Positions 1 through 8,262 of a stretch of 16,111 nucleotides of DNA are shown here, one piece after another. Location of the stretch: positions 1-16,111 of the forward strand of contig JAWWBX010000077.1 of assembly GCA_033720735.1 (NCBI GenBank), given 5' to 3'. Positions within the stretch are counted from its first letter, which is position 1; each line of letters begins with the position of its first letter. The translations under genes were made by a program, and so were the position numbers. Origin of the DNA: B8-G4 sp033720735. Lineage in GTDB: Bacteria > Bacteroidota > Bacteroidia > Chitinophagales > Saprospiraceae. The notes beneath the pieces were generated by a model. The model made no database searches, was not told the origin of the DNA, and saw only the letters and a list, made by a program, of their open reading frames with translations.

Positions 1-3000
1 AGGTCGATGTATTGCCACAGATATCGGTGGCCGTCCACGTCCGCGTGATCGTACTTTCGTTGGCACAGGCGCCTGGCGCTACCACGTCGCTGTACGTGAT
101 GGCCGGTGCATCAGTGCAATTGTCTGTTGCCGTAGCCATTCCGGTATCTGCCGGATCCGTACTCGCGTCACACTCCACCGTCACATCCGGCGGACAGGTA
201 ATGTCTGGCGGGGTGGTATCTTCCAGCGTGATCGTCTGCGTGCAGGTCGATGTATTGCCACAGATATCGGTGGCCGTCCACGTCCTCACAAAACTGGCGG
301 GACACTGTCCGGAGACGATGCCATCGCTGTACGTGACAGACGGATTCGGATCGCAGTTGTCTGTGGCTGTCGCAACGCCGGTGACACCCGGATCGGGTAC
401 ATCGGAGCACTCTATTGTCGCATCCGCCGGGCAGACGATGACCGGCGGTGTGATGTCATTGACCAGAATATTTTGAGCGCATGTCACGCTATTTCCACAG
501 GCATCGATAATCGTCCACGACCTTACAAAGGAGATCGGGCACTGGCCGGTCATCGGACCATCGGTATAGGTGATAAATGGCGCGGGATCGCAATTGTCCG
601 TGGCAATCGGCATACCTGTGTTTGCCGGGATCGCTTCGTCGACACACATCACTTCAGCATCTCCCGGACAGGTCACCATCGGCGGGGTGGTATCCACCAG
701 GGTGATGGTTTGTACACAGCTCGTACTGTTGCCACAGGCATCCGTTGCGGTCCAGGTCCTCGTAATCGTTCCTTCCTGCGCACAGGCGCCTGGAGTTTCT
801 GCATCACTGTAGGTGACAAACGGACTATTATCGCAATTATCAATGGCAGACGCCATCCCGATGTCAGCAGGGTCGGTGCTGGCGTCGCACTCGATCGTGA
901 TATCCATCGGGCAAATAATGGTTGGTGGCGTTGAATCATCGACTGTGATGGTCTGTACACAGCTCGTGCTGTTGCCACACGCATCGGTAGCTGTCCAGGT
1001 GCGGGTGATCGTACTCTCCTGCGGACAGGCACCTGGTGTCGTCACGTCACTGTAGGTGACAAACGGTTCACTGTCGCAGTTATCTGCTGCGGTTGCGAAG
1101 CCCGTGTCCGCCGGATCCGTACTTGCGGTGCATTCTACCGTCACATCTGCCGGGCAGGTAATGGTCGGTGGGGTGGTATCCACCACATTGATCGTTTGTA
1201 CACAGGTCGCCGTATTGCCACAGATATCGGTGGCCGTCCAGGTACGCAAGATCGTACTGGCTTGCGGACATCCGCTGATGGTGCTCACGTCGCTATACGT
1301 CAACATCGGTGAAACATCACAATTGTCGGTAGCGGTCGCAACTCCGGTATTCGCCGGATCCGTGCTGTCGTCGCATTCCACGGTAACATCCGCCGGACAG
1401 GTGATCATCGGCGGGGTCGTGTCATCCAGGGTAATATTCTGTACACAGCTCGTGCTGTTGCCACACGCGTCGGTAGCTGTCCAGGTGCGGGTGAAAGTGA
1501 TTGGACACACTCCGCTGATCGGTCCGTCGGTATATGTGACAAATGGCGCCGGATCGCAATTATCGGCCGCGGTCGCCATGCCGGTGATCGCCGGTGTCGC
1601 ATCGGTTGCACATTCTATCGTCGCATCCGCCGGACAAGTGATCATTGGCGGGGTGATATCGGAGACGGTGACAAACGCGTTATCGGTAGCAGAATTGCCG
1701 CACGCGTCGGTCGCGGTAAATGTTCGTTTGACAATCTGGTCACAGGTGGACACGCTCAACTGGGCACGCACCTCTCCTCCCGGGAAAGCGGTGGTATGCA
1801 CGTTGACATACCAAAGTCCATCCAGCAGGTCCTGGGCCTGTTGAGCGGTGAGTGTTGCTGATGCCTCGGCATAGCCCGAGCCTCCGCCCGTCGAGACAAT
1901 ATTCAACGGGATCTGCACACCGGCATTCATCCCGGCCGCAGCAGGTCCGTGAACATGTGCTGCAGTCAGTGTCCCTGTCAGTCCGCTAAACTCGGCCAAT
2001 ACAAAGAACATCTGCGTGCCCGGGTCGTATCCGCCGATCACTGTTCCGGTCGCCGGGGTCGCCGCCGGGGGCACCTCCTGGTCACCTGACAAGCTTCCTG
2101 ACACCAGATCCCCGATCATGTCGGCAAACGTTATTGCCGGTGACGGATCACAATTGTCGGTAGCCGCTGCGGAATCAAAAGCGACATCTCCAATGCACTC
2201 AACGGTAGCGTCTGCCGGCACGGTGATCGTCGGAGGTGTCGTATCAACAACACTGATCGTTTGCAGGCAGCTGGTGCTGTTACCACACGCATCCGTAGCT
2301 GTCCAGGTACGAAGGATTGTGTTTTCCTGCGGACAGGTCCCCGGAGTGGTCACATCGCTATAGGTCACAAATGGCTCGCTGTCGCAATTGTCGGTGGCCG
2401 TGGCGATCCCAGTATCCACCGGATCGGTACTCTCGTCACATTCAACGGTGACATCTGCCGGGCAAGTAAGGCTCGGTGGGGTAGTATCGACCACCGTGAT
2501 CGTCTGTAAACATGTAGCTGTATTGCCACAAATATCGGTTGCGGTCCAGGTCCGGATGATGATGCTCTCCTGCGCACAGTTACCCAATGTCGATGCATCA
2601 CTATACGTGAGGCCTGGCAAGCCATCGCAATTATCTGTCGCCGTTGCCATCCCGGTCGATGCCGGATCGGTGCCGGTATCACATTCTACGGTCACATCTG
2701 CAGGGCAGGAAATCATTGGAGGAGTGGTGTCCTCCAGGGTGATCAACTGAATACAGCTGGTGCTGTTGCCACATGCATCGGTCGCCGTCCAGGTGCGGGT
2801 GAATGTGATTGGACATACACCGGTGATTGCTCCGTCTGCATACGTGACGAACGGTGCGGGATCGCAGTTGTCTGTGGCGGTAGCCATCCCTGTCAATGCC
2901 GGCGTGGCATCGGTTGCACATTCTATCGTGGCATCCGGAGGACAGCTGATCATCGGTGGTGTCGAATCGTCTACGGTGATGGTTTGTACGCAGCTGGTGC

Positions 3001-6000
3001 TGTTGCCACACGCATCGGTCGCCGTCCAGGTGCGGGTGATCGTACTCTCCTGTGGACAGGTGCCAGGAGCAGTATCATCAGTGTAGGTCACGAATGGAGC
3101 GCCGTCACAGTTGTCTGTGGCTGTGGCCATGCCTGTATCCATCGGATCGGTGCTGTCTGTACACTCTACCGTCACATCGGCAGGACATACAATCACTGGC
3201 GGGGTCGTATCATCAATCGTAATGAGCTGGACGCAGCTCGTACTGTTACCGCAGGCATCCGTCGCTGTCCAGGTGCGGGTGATCGTACCTTCCTGAGGAC
3301 AGGCGCCCGGAGTGACCGCATCGCTAAAGGTCACAAATGGTGCCGTATCACAATTGTCGGTTGCCGTGGCCATCCCTGTGTTGGCAGGGTCGGTGCTCTC
3401 ATCGCATTCCACCGTCACATCTGCCGGACAGCTGATCATTGGCGGTGTCGTGTCAACGATAGAGATCAATTGTACGCAGCTGGTGCTGTTGCCGCAGGCA
3501 TCTGTCGCCGTCCAGGTACGTTGAATCGTGCTTGCTTGCGGGCAGGACCCGATGGTCACCGCATCACTGAAGGTAATGCCCGGTGCCGGATCACAATTGT
3601 CTGTGGCAGTGGCCATGCCCGTTGCAGCCGGGCTGGAATCTTCATCACACTCGATTGTGACATCTGCGGGGCAGGTGATGATGGGTGCCGTGATGTCTGA
3701 AACAAAGACAAATGCATTGGCGGTTGAGGTGTTGCCACAGGCATCCGTTGCTGTATATGTTCTCTTGACAACGTCGTCACAGGATGACACACTCAGCTGG
3801 GCACGGACCTCTCCTCCTGGAAACGCGGTCGTATGCACGTTGACATACCAAAGTCCGTTCTGCAGATCCTGAGCTTGCTGGGCCGTGAGCGTAGCGGAGC
3901 CCTCGGCACGTCCGGAGCCAGGGCCTGTGGTGCTAATGGCCAGAGGTATCTGTACGCCCGCGTTCATCCCGGCCGCAGCCGGCCCGTGCACATGCGCAGC
4001 GGTCAGAGTACCTGTCAATCCACTGAATTCGGCCACGACAAAGAACATCTGCGTGAGCGGGTCGTATCCACCAGTCACGGTTCCTGTTGCTGGTGTCGCC
4101 GCCGGGGGCACTTCCTGAGCACCCGAAAGCATGCCGGTCACGAGATCGCCGGACATATCGGTGAAAGTCACCATTGGTGCAGAATCACAATTGTCGGAGA
4201 CGGTCGGAGGCGCAAACGTGACATCATCGATACACTCCACAGTGGCATCAGCAGGTGCCGTAATGGACGGTGGAGTGGTATCCACGACCTCGATGGTTTG
4301 CACACAACTGGTACTATTTCCACAGGCGTCGGTTGCTACCCACGTGCGCGTGATCGTCCGCTCGTTGGGACAAGACCCGGGTGCTACAGACTCGGAGTAC
4401 GTCACCATTGGTGCCGGGTCGCAATTGTCAATGGCCGTGGCGATCCCTGTGTTGGCGGGACTTGAATCATCGTCACATTCGATGGTCACGTCGGCCGGAC
4501 AGGTCAGGCTCGGAGGTGTGGTGTCTACCAGGGTGATCGTTTGCGTACACGTAGTGCTGTTGCCACAAGCATCGGTGGCAACCCAGGTGCGTATCAGTGT
4601 GCTTTCCCCTGCACATGATCCCGGTGTTGCGGCATCACTGTAGGTGATTCCAGGCGCCGAGTCACAATTGTCCGAGGAAGTCGCAATGCCTGTATCAACC
4701 GGATCTGTGCTGGCATCACATTCAATCGTCACGTCCGCGGGACACGTTATGGCAGGAGGCACTGTGTCTTCAATGGAGATCGTCTGGGTGCAGGTCGTAC
4801 TGTTGCCGCAGGCATCCGTCGCGAGCCAGGTCCTGATGATCGTGCTTTCTTGCGGACATTCCCCGGGGGTCACTGCATCACTGTAGGTAATGCTTGGTGT
4901 TGAACAGTTATCCGTTGCCGTTGCCATACCGGTGGTAGCCGGATCCGGGGTGTCGGTACAGGCAATGGTGACATCTGCGGGGCAGGTGATTGACGGAGGG
5001 ATGCTATCGTCAACGGTAATGATCTGTACACACGATGTACTGTTGCCACAATTATCCGTGGCTGTCCAGGTGCGCGCAATGGTGCTTTCCTGCGGACAGG
5101 CTCCAACGCTGACAGCATCGCTAAAGGTGATCGTGGGAGTGCCCCCGCAATTGTCGGTCGCGGTGGCCATGCCGGTGGCAGCGGGTGCCGTACTGGTGTT
5201 GCATTCAACGGTAATGTCTGCCGGGCAAATGATCATCGGGGCCGTGGTGTCAAAGACCACGAATGTGTGTGTGCAGAAGGTGTCAAGGAGAAAAACCCCT
5301 GAAGAGTCAAATAAAATATCGTAGGTCCTGGTCACGATGTAAGGATCTGCAACACATCCCGACCCGACGGTATCGCTGTCGGCCAGGGTAATGAAGAAGT
5401 CACAGAACCCGTGTGAAAAGGTACCTCCAACCGTATCCACAAACGCGATTGAGTCCAGGCTTTGGCCCATTCCGTTGACGGCTCCGATCGAGTCCAGTAA
5501 ATTAGCCGGGACCGGCGGCAGGTCGGTGAGGCATTGCAGTGTGTCATTGGGTGGGTTGCTGCAGGTGATCTCACAGCATGCCCCGACATCACAGGCGATA
5601 CTCAGGATGACCGTTCCGACAATAAAGGAATCGCCATTACCGAATTCACATGATTCATCGATCGGCGCGCCAATACCTGGTGAAATAAACGCAATGGACA
5701 CAGAGTCCAGCGTACCAGGAACGTTGCTGAATGTGGTGTCGTAAATGGTCAGGAAGTTGCCAATGTTATCAGGGATCCCGTAGAGTGTATCGCGGTACAT
5801 GTCATAGACAATGCCATTGTCCAGGAGCGTGATCTCAAGAATGGCCGGCAGTGTCGCCGAGCCCAGTTCGCTGATCGGGATGGTCAGTTGCAGGTCTCTT
5901 GGTTGTGCACCCGCTTCGATGTTCCCAAACTCGAGGGTATCACAGGCATGGAAGATCAGAATACCTGACTGTCCAGTAGCGCCCTGCGAGCACTCCTGGT

Positions 6001-6505
6001 CTGAGCGCACAACAAACAGCGTGACGGACTGCACCTCATTGGTGTTGTCTGGTGCCGATGTCGACACATTGGCCGTAACCTGAGAGGCCGGCCCGACCAC
6101 GGTGCGATAGGCGGCACCTTTCTCGCTACTTCCGACATTGGTCAGGGCTGTTGGTGAAAGGACACAGGTGTCGCCGCCATCGGTTTCGATGGTGATATCG
6201 GCAAAGGTGGAGGTGACCTCCCCTTTAAACATGACCTCCACAAAGATGCTGTCGACTGAAGAAAGGTCTCCCGGAACTGCTACCGTGGTGCTGGCATTGC
6301 CAAAGGCCCCGGCGCCCACCACGTCAATTGAGACCCCCTGTCCGCACGAGAAATCGGCACTGAAACCGTTTCCGCAGATCTGTGCATGCATCCTCGGGGA
6401 CCACAACATCGTCGCGCAAATCAGAATCCCGGCAGCCAGGGCGAAACCTCCGCGCGAACATGGCGCAGATCTCTCCCTTGAAAAGGCAAGAAAAGGATTG
6501 TTCAT
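1..6505 (-). CDS. Giant secreted HYR-like repeat protein with nested CHRD domains (C-terminus beyond window)
   Basis: The frame is open from an ATG at 6505 to the left edge, giving 2168 codons without a stop; the 3' end is missing. Residues 1-42 look like a signal peptide: a basic stretch, a hydrophobic core (FALAAGILICATMLW), then a likely cleavage near MHAQ. Residues about 43-315 match no family I know. A degenerate module follows, then 18 full and one partial HYR-like modules of about 81 residues, consensus TCPADVTVEC, DNCD, TYSD, PGxCPQEST, RTWTATDACGNST, VDTTPP. Modules 5 and 12 each enclose a CHRD domain. Most modules have six cysteines, suggesting disulfide-rich extracellular Ig-like folds. 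Proteins of this type in Bacteroidota usually end in a type IX secretion sorting domain, which would lie outside this window. An adhesin or cell-surface matrix role is inferred, not shown. A divergent flippase gene lies upstream. An ATG slightly downstream (near 6461) is out of frame, so 6505 is the best start. Confidence 0.93.
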   Translation of the reverse strand, partial: MNNPFLAFSRERSAPCSRGGFALAAGILICATMLWSPRMHAQICGNGFSADFSCGQGVSIDVVGAGAFGNASTTVAVPGDLSSVDSIFVEVMFKGEVTSTFADITIETDGGDTCVLSPTALTNVGSSEKGAAYRTVVGPASQVTANVSTSAPDNTNEVQSVTLFVVRSDQECSQGATGQSGILIFHACDTLEFGNIEAGAQPRDLQLTIPISELGSATLPAILEITLLDNGIVYDMYRDTLYGIPDNIGNFLTIYDTTFSNVPGTLDSVSIAFISPGIGAPIDESCEFGNGDSFIVGTVILSIACDVGACCEITCSNPPNDTLQCLTDLPPVPANLLDSIGAVNGMGQSLDSIAFVDTVGGTFSHGFCDFFITLADSDTVGSGCVADPYIVTRTYDILFDSSGVFLLDTFCTHTFVVFDTTAPMIICPADITVECNTSTAPAATGMATATDNCGGTPTITFSDAVSVGACPQESTIARTWTATDNCGNSTSCVQIITVDDSIPPSITCPADVTIACTDTPDPATTGMATATDNCSTPSITYSDAVTPGECPQESTIIRTWLATDACGNSTTCTQTISIEDTVPPAITCPADVTIECDASTDPVDTGIATSSDNCDSAPGITYSDAATPGSCAGESTLIRTWVATDACGNSTTCTQTITLVDTTPPSLTCPADVTIECDDDSSPANTGIATAIDNCDPAPMVTYSESVAPGSCPNERTITRTWVATDACGNSTSCVQTIEVVDTTPPSITAPADATVECIDDVTFAPPTVSDNCDSAPMVTFTDMSGDLVTGMLSGAQEVPPAATPATGTVTGGYDPLTQMFFVVAEFSGLTGTLTAAHVHGPAAAGMNAGVQIPLAISTTGPGSGRAEGSATLTAQQAQDLQNGLWYVNVHTTAFPGGEVRAQLSVSSCDDVVKRTYTATDACGNTSTANAFVFVSDITAPIITCPADVTIECDEDSSPAATGMATATDNCDPAPGITFSDAVTIGSCPQASTIQRTWTATDACGNSTSCVQLISIVDTTPPMISCPADVTVECDESTDPANTGMATATDNCDTAPFVTFSDAVTPGACPQEGTITRTWTATDACGNSTSCVQLITIDDTTPPVIVCPADVTVECTDSTDPMDTGMATATDNCDGAPFVTYTDDTAPGTCPQESTITRTWTATDACGNSTSCVQTITVDDSTPPMISCPPDATIECATDATPALTGMATATDNCDPAPFVTYADGAITGVCPITFTRTWTATDACGNSTSCIQLITLEDTTPPMISCPADVTVECDTGTDPASTGMATATDNCDGLPGLTYSDASTLGNCAQESIIIRTWTATDICGNTATCLQTITVVDTTPPSLTCPADVTVECDESTDPVDTGIATATDNCDSEPFVTYSDVTTPGTCPQENTILRTWTATDACGNSTSCLQTISVVDTTPPTITVPADATVECIGDVAFDSAAATDNCDPSPAITFADMIGDLVSGSLSGDQEVPPAATPATGTVIGGYDPGTQMFFVLAEFSGLTGTLTAAHVHGPAAAGMNAGVQIPLNIVSTGGGSGYAEASATLTAQQAQDLLDGLWYVNVHTTAFPGGEVRAQLSVSTCDQIVKRTFTATDACGNSATDNAFVTVSDITPPMITCPADATIECATDATPAITGMATAADNCDPAPFVTYTDGPISGVCPITFTRTWTATDACGNSTSCVQNITLDDTTPPMITCPADVTVECDDSTDPANTGVATATDNCDVSPMLTYSDVSTISGCPQASTILRTWTATDICGNTATCVQTINVVDTTPPTITCPADVTVECTASTDPADTGFATAADNCDSEPFVTYSDVTTPGACPQESTITRTWTATDACGNSTSCVQTITVDDSTPPTIICPMDITIECDASTDPADIGMASAIDNCDNSPFVTYSDAETPGACAQEGTITRTWTATDACGNSTSCVQTITLVDTTPPMVTCPGDAEVMCVDEAIPANTGMPIATDNCDPAPFITYTDGPMTGQCPISFVRSWTIIDACGNSVTCAQNILVNDITPPVIVCPADATIECSDVPDPGVTGVATATDNCDPNPSVTYSDGIVSGQCPASFVRTWTATDICGNTSTCTQTITLEDTTPPDITCPPDVTVECDASTDPADTGMATATDNCTDAPAITYSDVVAPGACANESTITRTWTATDICGNTST
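923..1645 (-). repeat. Three-module block B (modules 13-14-15), paralogous to block A
   Basis: A 723-bp block in the same order and with the same lengths as block A (79, 81, 81 codons). By hand alignment 10 of 79, 18 of 81 and 14 of 81 residues differ between corresponding modules. Module 17 (679-443) has the 79-residue form and DPAPFITYTDGP text, so it looks like an older member of the same class four modules further on. Confidence 0.85.
1754..2095 (-). repeat. CHRD domain, copy 2 (inside module 12)
   Basis: This second CHRD copy has the same 114-codon length and the same insertion point as copy 1. It begins LSGDQEVPP, keeps AAHVHGPAAAGMNAGVQIPL and ends GGEVRAQLS. By my hand alignment about 13 of 114 residues differ from copy 1, so about 89% are identical. 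The flanking host module is also alike (VPADATVEC and VKRTFTATDACGN), so the whole CHRD-carrying module appears to have been duplicated as a unit. Confidence 0.9.
2231..2953 (-). repeat. Three-module block A (modules 9-10-11)
   Basis: A 723-bp block of modules of 79, 81 and 81 codons. Markers in order are ATDATPALTGMA and GVCPITFTRTW; TATDICGNTATC; SEPFVTYSDVTTPG. It matches the block at 923-1645 in module order, in each module's length and in these markers. The CHRD-carrying module 12 separates the two blocks. Confidence 0.85.
3791..4132 (-). repeat. CHRD domain, copy 1 (inside module 5)
   Basis: 114 codons encode a CHRD domain: LSGAQEVPP at the start, GTVTGGYDP, FSGLTGTLTAAHVHGPA in the middle, and LWYVNVHTTAFPGGEVRAQL at the end. 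These are the hallmark segments of the family first named from chordin. The host module continues on both sides: upstream TVEC, SDNCDSAPMVTFTD, downstream VKRTYTATDACGN. The domain therefore sits in the loop between the TYSD-like and TWTATD-like strands. The family is extracellular; its molecular role in bacteria is poorly defined. Confidence 0.9.
5237..5568 (-). other. Degenerate HYR-like module preceding the array
   Basis: This part of the giant protein, just before module 1, keeps a skeleton of the repeat: DTLQC in place of TVEC, VTRTYDILFDSSG in place of ITRTWTATDACGN, and a closing CTHTFVVFDTTAP that matches the module boundary text. Most other consensus residues are gone. It is either an ancestral or capping module, or a related Ig-like domain. 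The boundaries are approximate. Confidence 0.45.
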
Positions 6506-6566
6506 GGTTCTTACTTGTAGTCTTCCGTCAAATTCAAATATTTCTATTTGTAAATTGGTGTTATTC

Positions 6567-6584
6567 AGTCAATTACGATTGACT
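6567..6584. promoter_or_regulatory. Perfect inverted repeat in divergent intergenic region
   Basis: AGTCAAT, a 4-nt spacer TACG, and ATTGACT form a perfect 7-bp inverted repeat. It lies 62 bp upstream of the giant repeat-protein start and about 195 bp upstream of the flippase start, in an AT-rich region of 273 bp without genes. The size and symmetry suit a dimeric regulator's operator. A short hairpin in the 5' leader of the minus-strand gene is the alternative. No regulator gene is adjacent. Confidence 0.3.
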
Positions 6585-6620
6585 AATTTAACATATATGA
6601 CGATCATACATTTATGTTGG

Positions 6621-6653
6621 CAAAATAGCTCATTTCTCAGAAAGTAGACCAAA
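6621..6653 (-). promoter_or_regulatory. Possible Bacteroidota-type promoter of the repeat-protein gene
   Basis: On the minus strand TTTG (6653-6650) is followed after 22 nt by TATTTTG (6627-6621), which is one base short of the TAnnTTTG -7 box known in this phylum. Spacing is near the usual range. If used, it gives a leader of about 115 nt that contains the inverted repeat at 6567-6584. The match is weak, and in AT-rich sequence it could be chance. Confidence 0.22.
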
Positions 6654-6778
6654 CACCTTGTATATTTTTTCTTTATATATAACAATTTTCTTCATGTGTT
6701 TTCTCGGTGTTCTTGCCGAACTTACCGGCGCAAAAAGCGCGCCAATTCTTGTAATAGGGTGATTCGAACATTTTGAGC

Positions 6779-8221
6779 ATGCGGAGACAGTTCCTCGCCA
6801 ACCTCTCATTTCTGGTTTTATTGAACCTCATTATCAAGCCGGTTTACATTTTTGGCATTGAAGTTTCGGTTCAGAATGCGGTCGGTGCCGAGGTGTACGG
6901 CCTCTTCTTTACCCTGCTCAATAGCGCCTATCTGTTCCAGATCGTCAACGATTTCGGCATCCAGATCTACCACAACCGGCAGGTGGCCAGCGATCGCAGC
7001 GAATTGCAGCGTCTGTTTGGCGGGTTGCTTCAGCTCAAACTGATCCTCGCAGGCATTTTTGTACTGCTGGTCTTGGCTTTCACGTTCATTGCAGGATACG
7101 GTGCCTGGTGGCATCTCACCTTGCCGATCGTGGTCAATCTGGCGTTGGTCTCATTGATCCTGTACCTGCGCTCCGGGATCTCTGGGCTGGGACACTACCG
7201 GACTGACAGCCTGCTTTCCGTAATGGACAAGTTGTTCATGATCCTGGTCTGTGGCGCCTTGCTTCTCACGCTGCCCGACTTCGAGATCACCCATTTCATT
7301 TACGCGCAGATGGGATCCCTGCTGGTGACGGCGCTGATCGCGTTTATCATCTTGCGCTCACGTCATGCGGTGCGCATCACACGCATCGGAAGGCAGCAGA
7401 TCGTGGCATTGGTGCGCGCAGCAGGACCTTATGCCCTCGCCGTTTTTCTCATGAGCATCTACACGCGGGTCGACGGCGTCATGATCGAGCAACTGGCGCC
7501 GGATGGCCAATACCAGGCCGGGTTGTATGCTGCCGGCTACCGCCTCCTGGACGCAGCAAATATGTTTGCATTTCTCTTTGCCGTGCTTCTGCTACCCATG
7601 TTCAGCCGGCTGATGAACGACCGGGTCGCACTGCTCCGGTTGCTCGGGCAGGGGTTTCGGCTGATGTGGTGCGTCACGGTTGGCGTGGGTGTGGTCTGTT
7701 ACTTCTTCCGGATCCCGGTGATGGAGTTGCTCTATGCTGAAGCCGACCGGGAATGGGGCGCTGTCTTCGGGCTTCTGATCCTGAGCTTCATTGGTGTTGG
7801 TCTCATGTATGTCTTTGGCACCCTCGTCACGGCCACAGGCAACCTGCGCCGCCTTAACCAGTTTTATCTGTGCTTTGCCTTGTTCAATATCGCTTGCAAC
7901 TTTATCCTCATCCCGCGCTTTGGCGCCTGGGGCGCCGCCATGGCGACGCTGACCACCCAGAGTCTGGTCGCAGTCGTTCTTGTCGCCTACGTCAGCACCT
8001 CCTTCCAGTGGTCATTCCACAGGCAGGTGCTACGTCTGTTGTTGTTCGCAGGTGGGGTCACCGGAATGGCGTTTCTGACCCGGATGCTGGTCTCGCATGT
8101 CCCCTGGATCGCGTGTATGGTACTGGCCCTGCTATTTGCCCTGGCCTGGGCGCTGATCACGCGGTTGGTGAGCATTGATGAGGTACGTGGACTGCTGCGG
8201 CCCGGGCAAACACCGCACTAA
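6779..8221 (+). CDS. Wzx-like polysaccharide flippase (oligosaccharide flippase family)
   Basis: This 480-residue, very hydrophobic protein has about 12-14 membrane segments along its whole length, the size and pattern of Wzx/MVF-MATE polysaccharide exporters. These flip lipid-linked glycan units across the inner membrane. The N-terminus (RRQFLANLSFLVLLNLIIKP) and segments such as YGLFFTLLNSAYLFQ, AGLYAAGYRLLDAANMFA and the C-terminal FGAWGAAMATL are typical. The ATG at 6779 is preferred; a TTG at 6773 would add two residues. It is followed after 41 nt by a Wzz-like gene on the same strand, which supports a role in envelope or capsular polysaccharide. No glycosyltransferase or polymerase gene is in the window, so the glycan is unknown. 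Confidence 0.88.
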   Translation: MRRQFLANLSFLVLLNLIIKPVYIFGIEVSVQNAVGAEVYGLFFTLLNSAYLFQIVNDFGIQIYHNRQVASDRSELQRLFGGLLQLKLILAGIFVLLVLAFTFIAGYGAWWHLTLPIVVNLALVSLILYLRSGISGLGHYRTDSLLSVMDKLFMILVCGALLLTLPDFEITHFIYAQMGSLLVTALIAFIILRSRHAVRITRIGRQQIVALVRAAGPYALAVFLMSIYTRVDGVMIEQLAPDGQYQAGLYAAGYRLLDAANMFAFLFAVLLLPMFSRLMNDRVALLRLLGQGFRLMWCVTVGVGVVCYFFRIPVMELLYAEADREWGAVFGLLILSFIGVGLMYVFGTLVTATGNLRRLNQFYLCFALFNIACNFILIPRFGAWGAAMATLTTQSLVAVVLVAYVSTSFQWSFHRQVLRLLLFAGGVTGMAFLTRMLVSHVPWIACMVLALLFALAWALITRLVSIDEVRGLLRPGQTPH

Positions 8222-8262
8222 GTTTTCTACATTTGCGGAGCATTCATCAGCGTAGTGCGCCT

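Larger units (their letters stand above)
1..5236 (-). repeat. Tandem array of 19 HYR-like modules
   Basis: Reading down the minus strand, modules begin at 5236, 4993, 4753, 4510, 4267, 3682, 3439, 3196, 2953, 2716, 2473, 2230, 1645, 1408, 1165, 922, 679, 442 and 205; the last is cut by the window. The usual unit is 243 bp (81 codons). Module 2 is 80 codons; modules 9, 13, 17 and 18 are 79 codons because the CPQESTITRTW segment is replaced by shorter CPITFTRTW-like text. Modules 5 and 12 are 585 bp, exactly 243 plus a 342-bp CHRD insert. Lengths were counted by hand from the motif following each TPP boundary. The fold assignment to HYR rests on the CP...DN...TATD.GN...C pattern. Confidence 0.9.

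Noticed and set aside
1..5236. Could the regular 243-bp repeats be a CRISPR-like or satellite DNA array?
   Set aside because: Repeats vary mostly at protein-neutral positions, keep one reading frame and encode folded modules with conserved cysteines; there are no short identical repeats with unique spacers.
12..5324. Many long plus-strand open frames (for example 1056-1844, 2984-3700, 4131-4643) with repeated text such as SVAVQVRVIV.
   Set aside because: They lie opposite the repeat array, recur with its 243-bp period, and their text is the antisense reading of TWTATDACGN modules. The minus-strand frame is continuous over all of them and gives recognisable domains.
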